Shown: positions 45,470-57,015 of the stretch, one piece after another
Layout of the letters: every line of letters begins with the position of its first letter
How positions within the stretch are numbered: the first letter of the stretch is position 1
Made by a program: the position numbers and the translations under genes
Notes under the pieces: generated by a model
Told to the model about the DNA's origin: nothing
Databases searched by the model: none
Seen by the model: the letters and a program-made list of their open reading frames with translations, nothing else
Assembly (NCBI RefSeq): GCF_000004075.3
Contig: NC_026655.2
Location: forward strand, 24,723,489 to 24,787,488
Source: Cucumis sativus
Taxonomy: Eukaryota > Streptophyta > Magnoliopsida > Cucurbitales > Cucurbitaceae
Direction: 5' to 3'
DNA: 64,000 nucleotides

Positions 45470-48004
45470 TTGCTAAAGAACTTGGTTGTCTTCTACCTTT
45501 GACAACAAGCCAAGCCCACAAACCCACAGAATTATTTACTTTTTAACTTTATTTGAGGAAATTTCAAGTGATGTGTCGATGATATATGGAAACTTTTTCT
45601 ATACTAACTTTGTTGATTGTGGGTCACTTGAGCAGTTATTGAGAACTGTGAAGTGGTTCCGACGATAAATCGTTTAATAACGTGTCAAATAATCAGTGAA
45701 AGATGAAGTATGTATGGTACTAAAACTTTTTTAATTACTTCTACTTTATCATGTTTCTAAAAAAGAATAATAGAAAAATGATCTTGGAATGTCTCCGATT
45801 GATGCGTGTATGAAAGGACAATTACTATAGGATTTGTATTGTTTTAAACTCTAGTAGAGTCTCGTTAAACTTTTCAAGGCATCATACATTTGAATGCTAT
45901 TAATCACTCGAAGATAGTTAAGACTAAAAAACTGAATTCTATATTTTATTTAGAGATAGAAATGTAGTTAGATGAGATGTAGATAAGATATGTTGACATG
46001 AACCAAGTTTAGTTCAACGGTAATTGATATATATATATGTATATTTTTTGAAATCAAAGTTCAAGTAGCCAACCTCTCTATACACAATTTTTCAGGTGTG
46101 TTGCATGATAAATAAGGATGAAGGGTTTTATTATTAATGTTGTGAATGATTTTGCGCTAAACGACATAATCGGCATAAAATATATAAACAAAAACAATAT
46201 GACCCAAAAAATTAGATTCGGAAAAAAGCAACACTCTATGACCAAAATAGGGCATATTGAAAGATACTTGGCTACGACCAAGGTCGAAATCGAGCCTAGA
46301 AAAATCACCGACGATGCTTGCCCCCATACAATATTGAGCTAGAATGATTGTTTTAATTTAACTTCGAAACTCTATTGAAGACAATCAATTACCATCTATT
46401 CCTATATATTATATATACATCATATTATAACCTCAAAGGTAAGTAAATTTTCATTCTCAAATCCTAAAGTTTCCGAACACTCTTTTTCACTATCTACTTA
46501 AATATCATAACATGTATTAGCAAATACTATTACATAACTATGCAAGATTCTCTTTTGTTTTACAAATCACTTCCTTCACCCTCGTAACCAAATTTTATAT
46601 CTTTGTGTAGATAAACAACCATCTACTCCTATAAATTATACACCGTCACAACTCCAAGAAAATTAAGTAAATTTTCACTCCCAGATTCCAAAGTAGTTTC
46701 TTACCTCTATATCAATCACTCCGATATTTATTTTTTCAAGAGAGACACAAAAAAATATATTTTTAGATACTTATTATTTCTATATTTTGAACACGTGTAA
46801 GTACCCTCCACATTATTAAACATATATAGTACCCATATACATATATATACATATATATATGATTATTGGAGGGCAAAAGGGAAAGTAAGTAAGAATGAAG
46901 ATTAGTCACATGCCATGTTTTGAATTTTGATAGAGTAATGCCAAACAATGGATGACCTTCATGTTCCCTTTGGGCAGCTCACAACCATTTGTCCAATCAC
47001 ATAATGACACCAACAACAACAAGAAAAAGAAAAGTTTTGTTCATTAAAGGTAATCAATGTTATATAATAATATATCCACATGTGGTTGAGAATATATCCA
47101 CCAAAATAATGAAAGTTCTAAAGTAAATGTTGGTGTATGTAAAGAACAATGAAGTACATGATCAGGTAAGATAAGGTTAGATGAGACTATTTCTTTATAT
47201 ATATACACATATTTGTACTTCTTTTTTTTTCATTTTTTAAAAAAGTTTATTTGGTTGTTCTATTACTACTTTCATTGGTTGGAAGTTCCACTTTTTTTAT
47301 AAACATGTTTTGGAAATATAAATGGACTTTAAAAACTTAAAACACATGGCCTCAACGTTGATAGTAACATTAAATATATAATTTAGAGAAGAGAGGATAA
47401 GAAGAAAAAAAAAAAAGAACAAACATCTAAGTCAAAAGTCAGAGATGAAACCGGAGTTATAATGATGTATTTTATAAGAAAAATGAAATGAAGTTTATCT
47501 TTTGAGTCTTAAGATTGGATGAGGTCGATAGATTTTTATTTACGTTACGTATGATTTTTAAGATTGGATCGATGATTAGTTGACAGTTAGATTATTTTTT
47601 TCAAATTCATCCCTCTCTCAAATTGAATTACAAGATCAACATTTTAGTTATCAAATGGAGTGTCGGAGATCAATTCAAAAGTATTATTTTCTAGAATATA
47701 GCTATGCAAGAAGACATATGATTAGAACAAAATAACTATATAATGTATATGTAGTAGCTATTAATTAATAACACGAGACTTAAAACAAACTTGCTATTAA
47801 TTTTCAACGAAAATTTGGAGTTTCAAATAAAACTTATTAAGAATTTTGCAAACTCGTAGAAAAATTAAAGGGATCTTCTGAAAAATATAATAAAGTGGCA
47901 AAATATTTATAGAACAATTTTGAAAATGGAAAAAACTCATAAGTCCACGATGAGAAATACAAAAAATGCTCTTGTGATTAATTGGCCACTCGCATGCATA
48001 GTAT

Positions 48005-48290
48005 ATTTGGTACGCGATCGTTTAGATTTGGTTACCCAAATGATCTAAACATTTTTTTTCAAGATTTATTTGGTTCACGACGATCGTTTAAATTTGGTTA
48101 TTTTTTGTACACAATCGTTTAGATTTGGCTACACAATCGTTTAGATTTGGCAATCGTGTATCAATATTCCAACATTTTTTTTCAAGATCTTTTTATATTT
48201 GTTAGATTTGGTTGTCGCCAAGTCTAAACATGTACCAATATTCAACAATTTTTGTTCAAGATCGTGTACCACTAAATAATAGTTTGAAAA
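48005..48290. repeat. Scattered ATCGTTTAGATTTGG repeat
   Basis: The motif (g/a)atcgtttagatttgg occurs near 48017, 48085 (one change), 48113 and 48133, with related gatctaaac and cgccaagtctaaac words in the opposite orientation near 48042 and 48220. It looks like the remains of a repeat-rich transposon; the family is not identified. Confidence 0.55.
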
Positions 48291-50674
48291 GAAATTTAAA
48301 AATATTGGAGAAGAAGAAGAAAAAAGATGATGAAAAGGAAAAGATAAATTTATTAGCTTTTTAAAAGAGGGTCTACTCTATGATCTTTTTTATTTTGTTA
48401 CCCAAACATTAAATATTAAATATTTTAGTGTTTTGTTATATTTATTAAAAAAAAATCAAAATTAAATCTAATTTCTTATTTTATTTTATTTTTTAAAATC
48501 TAAGTTCACTATATATTATTGCATTTTCTTTTATGTTATTATTGTTTGTTCTATCCTCTATGAGTTTCCTTTTATCTTTTTTTTTTATTATGGGTAAAAT
48601 TCTCGAATATTGTGTCACCGCTGATGAGTTTTTCTGCTTTAATTGATTGGTTTATGATTATGTGAAGTTTCAAATGTATTTTACCACCGCTTATTTTTTT
48701 GAAAATATTGCAAATCAATTCAACTCGATTTTCTTAATTTTTGAATAGAAAGGTAGATCATTCTCATCTCCATAACCGAATCGTTAGATCAAAATTTGAA
48801 TAGAAAAATCTCATCCGATCTCGATATATCAACGATAGATTTGTAATTTAGAAAAGGAGGACTTATAAAACATTATAAAAGAGCAACTACGATGCAAAAG
48901 TTAAAAAGATTCCAATGTCATTTTTAACTTTCACATCAAAATAGCAAATTGGAGTGTATATATATTATTTTCAATTATTTGTTTGCTATGTCTTAAGTAT
49001 GAAAGTGAAATCATATCAATAATAATTTCAATAGTTAGGAATAGATAGTTGTGGTGTGGCATTTGCTAGTGGTTGTTTCATTGCCTCATACAAAAGAAAT
49101 CTTCACATCACAAAGCTCACAAACCCTAAGGGAAAAATGTCTATTTCAATTAACTTTGACACTAAAACTGCAAATGGCAATACATACGCACACACACATA
49201 TATATATATATTATATTATCTTCAATATAATATGTTTCTTCTCAAAGTATGAAAGTCAATCAATAATAATTGCTATAATTATTAGAATACCAAAAGAAGT
49301 AGAAAATAGAGAGAAAGCATAGGAAGACTTTTGAGGCCAATAATATATATATATATTATTATTATACATACACATAAGTCAAGTAAGTCATCTTCTTTGG
49401 ACATATAAAACAAAAGAAAATTTTAAATAATGAATAGTTCAACAAACTTTGAAAAGAGAGAAATTAAAAAAAAGCAGCAATAATGAGTGAAACAAAAGGG
49501 ATGTGAAAGGAGGAGAGGATACATGGAATGAGTATATTGGAGAGAGTGTAAATAATAATATATATTAGGGTTTTCAAATCAAATAATAAAATATGTTAAT
49601 CAAGTTATACTTTTAAAGTCGATTATGTTGTAGGAAAGTTTGTAAAATATTAAATATAAAGTGAAAAGCTATTATACATTGAACTCATGATTTCTTAGCT
49701 ATTTTATCAAGATCATATGCATCCTCTTTACCATTAGATTAATGTGATGGTAATGTTAAATTGTAAATTTGATCTACTTTGAAAAAAAAAAAAAAATCTT
49801 AAAAATAGTTTTTGTGATTTAATAATATACCGTCTCTCTAGAATAATTTTGACCTTTCACTACAAGAATTATGGTCTCTGCCATATAAAGAAATGTGAGT
49901 TAATCTTAAGAAAAACGTGAACAGGGTTTCTTCTAAACACGTTTTATCGCGTCCTAATTATAGAAAATAAATTTGTAATTTAAACATTTTTCCTACTTTA
50001 GCACACTAAGCCTATTGTAGTCTTTTTACTTTTAGTTTCCTAATTTCAAGTTTTAGTTTTTAAAATAAAATATGATTTAGTAATAAAGTTAAGTTTTATC
50101 AACTTTGGGATAATAATTAATAACAACTCCCATACAAGGAAAAACATAATGTAAATACCTTTCAAAATTAATAGCAAGAAAGTTGATGAATTTTCCTTCC
50201 TTTGAATAACAAGTTTTAACTTCAAAACCCATTATTTTTAAATATATAAATAAACCAAAATAATTATAAAATAGAGTAAAATTTTAAATATATCACTAAT
50301 AAACCCTAATTGAGTGATATTAATAGACACTTGTAAAAATATATCAACATTTATAATAATATATATATTATTGTTAGTCCAAAAGTTTGCTATATTTTTT
50401 ATTTTGAACAGTTCTACTAATAAATCGAAAACATTTAAAATTATATGGAAGATTGAATGTGCCAACTTATATACAACACCAAAAAGAAGTATATGAGTTT
50501 TTATTGGCTCACATAATTGATAAGTTAGTTATATATATATATATATATAATTAAAAACGAAGAGAATAATCAACAATAAAATGCAATGAATTTCACAAAG
50601 AGGTTGTTGTTATAAAGTCCTATCTCCTTCTTCCCTTACCATCTCTTGTGTAAAGTCCTCCAAGCTTTTCAGTA

Positions 50675-53475
50675 ATGGAAGATGTGATTCACTTACAAAC
50701 CCAATTCCTTCGCTACAAAGTCTCACTCTTCAAAGAGGTTAGATTATATATATATATATATTATATATCAAATACAATCCAAAGAAACCCAATTTTTCGA
50801 TTTTCTTTTATTTACAAAATCAATGATAAACCATGTCCATGATATCGGTTGCACTTGGTGTTTTATCAACTAAGTTTGGTTCGTATTCGAAAACCATAAA
50901 CCTATTTGAATATAACTAAACCCTCCTTTTTTACAAACTTTATATGGATCAAATTGTCCTTTTGAGTTTATGTCATGCCCACTAAGTACATATTTGAAAA
51001 CTAACACTTCTGTTTTTTTTAAAAAAGAAACTGTTAAAGTGACGACTCATCCACCTCGAACAAAACATTATTTTTGGGTTTTGTCAGATTTTTGCAAATA
51101 TTTAAATTTGATGGGTAGTTTCCTTAGTACAATAGAGTTCGATAAAGATTGAAAACCCACAAACCTCTTATATATTCTAAATCATAGGCTGATTTGGGTA
51201 GAAAATTTTTAGTTTGTAATATTTATTTGTGTGTGTGTGTGATTTTGTTTTAGGGATATTTGAATGATCAATTTAAAGAGATTGAGAATCTGGAAGATGA
51301 AAGCAATCCAAAGTTTGTAGAGGAAGTGGTTACTATTTTCTTTGAAGATTCTCATAGACTTATCAATGAACTTGCTAAAGCACTGTGAGCCCAAAAATTA
51401 TTTACTTTCATTAAACTATATCTTCATACTTTTTATTCTATTTATATCAAATGATTATATATATATATTCTTTCTAAATTAAATAAATTCTTTTCATTGT
51501 CCTTTTAATTATCACAATAACAGTGAGCAGAAGTGTATTGATTTCAAGAAAGTTGATGCTTATGTTCACCAGTTGAAAGGCAGCAGCTCAAGGTTCATTA
51601 TTCACCCTTTTTCTTCATTTTATCCTCTCTTTTTATCTTAAATCTTTTAACCAATCAATATGTCTTGATGTCGATGGATATTTTTTCGTTTTATTTCCTT
51701 GAATTCAACTGTATGAATAGACAGAAATGATAATTCAAATTCCCTAACCTTCTAGTTATGAATATATCATTTAATAGTTTGTTCCTGCTTGTGCTCGAGT
51801 GAGAGAGGATGAATATTTTTTTCATGTCGTCAATAAATCTTTTTAGTTGAGATGATATACCAAACCACTTTTAGTTCATAGTTATTATTATTATTCTTTT
51901 ATTCCTTTTACGAAAACATTTACATATGTGGATAAAATTTTGGTTAAATTGTAAAGAATCTTATTAATAGTTTAAAAATCGAGTAACAACTAATTTCTAA
52001 ATTTTCAAGACGTATTAAACTCATAAGCCAATATTTTTCTTTAAAAAAAAAACCCTCGTAATAACGATTAGTATAAGGTTTGATGTTTCATATTTGACGG
52101 AATTATATTATTTATGATTTTCATTCTATGGTTAGAGAATGTTTCCATATATAAACTCTCTACCTCTAGAAGTGTGTTATTGCTCTGTAATTTGAATTAT
52201 TCTTCTTTTATTCATGAACGCATAATACCTAACACGTCAATAATAAACCGTTGTATTTATTGTTTGGTGTGCTTAGAGTTTGTTACTTATATTAACAATA
52301 TACATACATATACATATAAAATAATACACACAGCATTGGAGCAAACAAAGTGCAGATGGCTTGCATTGCTTTTCGCAACTACTGTCATGATATGAACATT
52401 CAAGGGTCAGCCTTCTTTAACATTATTAATCTTCTTTTTCATGCTTTATTTTATTTTTGTCCTTCAATAGATTTGCAAATTTAATCCCCATCACTTTGTA
52501 ACTAAAACTTTTCACAAATCATGAAAATTATTTATAAAATTTTATTAAATTAAGTAGGTTTTATAAAGTACGTTTTAAATACAACAAATGGAAGTGGGAG
52601 ATCCAAAATTTTTCATCCACGAGATATAAAAATTAATTTGAATTAATAAAGTTTTTCTAATATTGATTGATGATATTATTGTTAGGTGCCTAAAATGTTT
52701 ACAACATGTGAAGGAGGAATTTGCTTTAGTGAAGAACAAGTTGGAGACTCTCTTTAAGGTATATTTTTGTTTTACATTAACTTTCCTTTCATACTTATTT
52801 TATTTATTTATTCACTTTGTTAAGTTTTTTCTTTTTAAATAAATTATTTTTTCTTTTAGTAATCTATTTTCCTCGAAGTGTTTAATAATTAAAATACTAT
52901 TTTAGTTCACAAGTTGTGAAGTTTCTTTAGTGATCTCTACACTTTCAACAAATTTTAAAATTAATTTTGTTTTTATCGTTGGTTTATTGTTGACTTTTTC
53001 TTTTTTGCTATTTCTTACCATTTTCATTTTGATTTTTGAAAACGCATGCATGAACATATTGTACGTTTTCTAGCATGAAGGACGTCATTGTTATTTGATC
53101 AATCTTGATATAACTAAGGGATTAGACTAAGCTTTATTAAAAGTACATTGTCTAAAAAATTAGACATTTGAAAACATAGAAAACTAAAATCTAACAAAAT
53201 CTCGGATACCAAAATGATATTTTAACTTGTCGTTTCTTATTTTCTAGAATGAGAAAAAAGAAAAAACCAAAACTAAACGGAAAAAAGATAAAGTCTTTGA
53301 TCAAAAATCCAAAACCATTTAGATGCTAATTATTATATATATATTATTTGGTTAATTATTTGAAGATTAGGAGGTTAATGAAAGTTTATGTTTATTAATT
53401 TGGGTAATTTGATATTTGCAGGTAGAGAAAGAGTTTTTGGAAGCCAATGCCTCAAATCCAATATGTAACAAATGA
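50675..53475 (+). CDS. AHP: Histidine-containing phosphotransfer protein (cytokinin relay)
   Basis: Carries phosphate from hybrid histidine kinases to nuclear response regulators. Six exons keep frame and give 153 aa, the usual AHP length: 50675-50737, 51254-51384, 51524-51592, 52334-52405, 52686-52758, 53422-53475. The HPt motif HQLKGSSSSIGA spans the exon 3/4 junction and keeps the phosphorylated His, the Lys and the Gly-Ser-Ser, so it should be active, unlike pseudo-HPt AHP6. Upstream FVEEVVTIFFEDSHRLINEL and downstream C(M/L)KCLQHVKEEFALVKNKLE are the usual helices. Which AHP paralogue this is cannot be told by eye; AHP1-like is a guess. Exon-intron layout matches the family. Confidence 0.95.
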
Positions 53476-55997
53476 CCAACCAAATCACAATGAATATTTA
53501 AAGTTAATTCTATGGTATTTTAGATAGATTTTGTAAATATTTCATATTCTAATTAATCTCTATTTAAAGTTATTATTATTATTATCATCTTTCTCTTTAT
53601 ATTTAATTATCCTTTTTTTCCCTAAGTTGTTTATATTATTAACTATTTTGTATATTTTTCTTTTTCTTTAAGGAGTAATGTGAAGTTTTAGAGATATTGT
53701 GTCAAAAGTAGTGTAGAGTCACATTTCTAAATGTTGGATATGCATAATTTTAAAAGCTTCTTTTTTTCAAAAGAAAAAAACTTTTATAGTTTATGCATTT
53801 ATATGGAAGAGAAAATTACAACCATGTTGTGCCAAAAATCAAACTTAAATTATATTTATTGGACATGATAATTTATATGTGTGGATTTTTATGTTTTAAG
53901 TGATTTTGGACATGTGATTCATATGGATTAAGATATATAGTGTAGATGATAAGAATATCATCCTTAAAATTGACTTTCTAGCTTGTTCACACATTCGCAC
54001 GGAAAAAACAAAAAATGATGTTGTTGGAGTGTTTTGAATTCATTACGTGATGCTATGAACAAACTCGTACAAGGGTTTCATTGACTTGTGAGTGAGTCGA
54101 GGACTAGGGATAGCGCGCCCTGGTGGGGTTCGAGGGCAACGGTTCTTAAAGTTCTTCGACTTTCGTAATTGAGGGTATGTACTTGTTTATGAGTTATTTA
54201 TGTTTTAACACTAGGGCTTAGAGAAAAGTGCATGTCTAACCTAGTGGCGCCGTTTTGTATTCTAAAGTATTTTTTCTAATTATAAAATTGTTTTCCATTT
54301 GTCCAATGAACGTAGCTAACACAGTATTAGTAAACAATGTATATATGTACATTAATCTTTATATATTTTTTGTATTGCTTAATTGTTGATGATTTTGTAA
54401 CAAACAAATACAATGGTTTGATTTTATTTATAGGCTCATTAATTATTATGAAAATCAATCAACACATAATAAACAAAATAAATAAATGGAGATCAGATAG
54501 CGTTTTAAGATAACTAGATAATCTAAAACCAAGCATATGATAGATAATCTAAAGTATAACTTTATCACAAACAAACATGATTATCCATTCTTAAAAATCT
54601 ATCAAAACATCGCTTTTAATACTAAAAGAATCCTAAACCTAAATAATTTCTTTAATCATTCACTTCATAAGTAGAATTCGATAAGTGATATAGAAGTCTA
54701 TAACTTATAGTTACTATTAGATTCAATACACATAAAATAAAAAAAAAAATCAATAATACAAATCTAATAATGATAGACATCAAGAAACTTCAATATACAA
54801 CTATAGTTCTAACAATACAACTCTATGATTTGGATTAAGCTACCAATGATAGAAGCCTACCTTTTAATAGCTAGACATCTATACAGTTCTAACCCCAAAG
54901 GAAACTATTTCTGCTAAAAGAGTATGAATATGTGTGTGTGTGAACTGATCTTTTGATTTTTTTTTGGACAAAAGCTTGAAACCTTCTGCTCACCACAAGA
55001 CAACCAAAGCACTCCATTTTCATTATAGTGAATAATGTATAAAAGAGAGAGAATGAGGTTTAAAATAATACTTTGTTGTCTTGTGGTCAGCAAAAGGTTT
55101 CAAAATTTTGTCCAAAGTTAACAAATCAGAAGATGAGTCCATATATATATATATATTTCATATTCTTCAGCAAAAATAGATTCTTTTATATCAACAAAGT
55201 CACAATCCCCCTTTTAACTATAATTTTATTGCTTCTCTCTTCTTGGGAATATATATTATTTCATTTATACACATGCACTTCTTTATACTAAAAGAATACT
55301 AATCAATAATATTCTACCTTATCCTTCAACTACATATAATACACTTATAAATAAGGTCAACACTTAGAAACAAAGTTCCATGTGCACCTTTTATGACGTA
55401 CCTACCTTAACACTAAATAATAGAGATGCATGAATATCATGAGCATTATTGAAAATGATAATTTGAAATTATATTGAATTCCTTTTTAATTATTATGAAA
55501 CATGTTTTTAATAATTCATTAAGTGGGGTTTGAATTTATACTTTTTTTTGAATGGTTAAGAACACGGTTTAAAGTAATCTTGAAAAGGATAACATAAGTG
55601 AGTTTAACTATTTCAAAATTGTTGTCAATCATATTTTAACATTTTCGTTGTTCGTGACAAACTCGAGATATCTTGTGTGCTTCCTTCTTATTGCATTAAC
55701 TTGAATTAAACTGCACTTTGGTTATTAAATATTGTACTTTGTGTTGATTTTATTTCATTTCTCTATCATTATCAGATGTTACTAAATGTCAATTCAACTT
55801 AACTTAGACTTGTTTGGATTGAATTTAGAAATTTTTTGTATTTCTTATAAAAAAATCATTTTTATTTAAAAACTTTTAATTCAAAGTTGTTTTACAAACC
55901 CCTTTAAACTATGGATTTAAAATAATATAAAACACTTTAATAAAATATATCAATCAAAAGCTTAGAATTCCAATAAGAACACACAACAATCAATCAA
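53476..55997. other. AHP 3' UTR and spacer with foldback
   Basis: 53476 to about 53650 is AHP 3' UTR. 54030-54260 is a patch less AT-rich than its surroundings, containing TGGCGCCGTT at 54245-54254. 54940-55140 is a long foldback. The remainder is AT-rich and without a gene. Confidence 0.5.
54940..55140. ncRNA. Long imperfect foldback, candidate MIRNA-like hairpin
   Basis: The left core 54962-55009 and the reverse complement of 55071-55117 match at about 42 of 47 positions (shared TTGGACAAAA, TTGAAACCTT, ACCACAAGACAAC). Weaker pairing continues outward: left ctgatcttttgattt and right aaatcagaagatgag. The loop is about 60 nt. This size and shape fit a young plant MIRNA precursor or an inverted fragment duplication. 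Neither arm matches a conserved miRNA I can recall, so the class is unproven. Confidence 0.4.
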
Positions 55998-56070
55998 GGG
56001 GGTGTAGCTCATATGGTAGAGCGCTCGCTTTGCATGCGAGAGGCACAGGGTTCGATTCCCTGCACCTCCA
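55998..56070 (+). tRNA. tRNA-Ala (anticodon UGC)
   Basis: 73 nt with a full cloverleaf. Acceptor stem ggggtg-type 5' strand (55998-56004) pairs with cacctcc (56063-56069), then discriminator A. Anticodon stem CTCGC/GCGAG encloses loop TTTGCAT, giving UGC, alanine. A box TAGCTCATATGG at 56005-56016 and B box GGTTCGATTCC at 56049-56059 are intact; a short T run at 56090-56093 can end Pol III transcription. No intron and no encoded CCA. Confidence 0.97.
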
Positions 56071-56890
56071 TTAACAAATACTCTTGAACTTTTAGGGTAA
56101 AAAAAACTCTCGAGTATCCTTTTTTTCTATGCTATATTTGGTAGGTAGTTTCATTTTCTTTTACTATTAGTAACAGTTTTCCTAAATAAAATTGATTGTT
56201 GAGGTATATAGTCTATATGTGGCAAACATTTTTATATTTTTAGGTTTCCATTGTATCAAGATTTTAAATTCTAAAATATAAAACTATATAAGTCTAAAAT
56301 ATAACATTTATCATAAACTATCATAAAAAAATTGCATAAACTACAAAAACATTTTAAAGAAAAACAATTCATAGCACTAATTTATTTTTTTACATATTGT
56401 GAATATGAAAAAATTAGTGATATCAGATAATAATCATAGGACTATCTAAAAGTTATTTGACGATAATTATAGGATTATCACATTTAAATTTACTACTTTT
56501 ACAAATTTTTAAAGTAGTTGTGATATAAACTCAATTATTCATAAAAAAAATTTTTTTGCTATTTTTACAAAAACTTCTAATAATTTTTTTTAACATAAAC
56601 TGCATACATAGATGAATAAACAAATAAAAACTTATTGGCAGTTTAATATTAGTAGTAACTTATAAAGGTATAATATTAAACACATTTAAAATTATGGTTT
56701 TAATTGACACCGTTGTTTTCAATTTTTATTTTCAAATTCTCTATCCAACCAGCTCTAATTGTTAAAAGAAAAAAAAGAAAAAAAAAACTTCATGAAAATG
56801 AGCTCAGATGTGAACAAATGGGGAGAGCAAAGTCAAAAAAGATAATACAAAGCTCATGCCCAATGTTCATCTTTAACAGAACACAGCAGC

Positions 56891-56939
<49 letters not shown>

Positions 56940-57015
56940 ATCAGCTAACTATTAATAGCAAACACTAGCTCGGAATCTCGAACAGCTGAATGAGAGTCGT
57001 TGAATATATTGGTTA
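56071..57015. other. AT-rich spacer with (AT)n, BRF1 3' side
   Basis: No gene is seen. A long uninterrupted (AT)n microsatellite lies at 56895-56937. The part nearest 57015 is probably the BRF1 3' UTR. Confidence 0.6.

Larger units (their letters stand above)
43282..50674. other. ATG18h 3' UTR and long AT-rich spacer
   Basis: 43282 to about 43680 is ATG18h 3' UTR. 44001-44173 is a tandem hairpin repeat. 45434-45468 is (AT)n. 48005-48290 has a scattered ATCGTTTAGATTTGG motif. Several short open frames (for example near 45486, 46118, 49056) have no family resemblance and AT-driven composition. The AHP promoter must lie immediately left of 50675; I cannot mark its elements. Confidence 0.5.

Noticed and set aside
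49056..49322. 88-codon plus-strand frame
   Set aside because: Starts at a non-ATG codon, runs through an AT/AC microsatellite, and shows no domain or splice context.
55073..55291. 72-codon plus-strand frame beginning in the foldback
   Set aside because: Begins in the right arm of the hairpin and runs into an AT repeat; better explained as a by-product of the inverted duplication.
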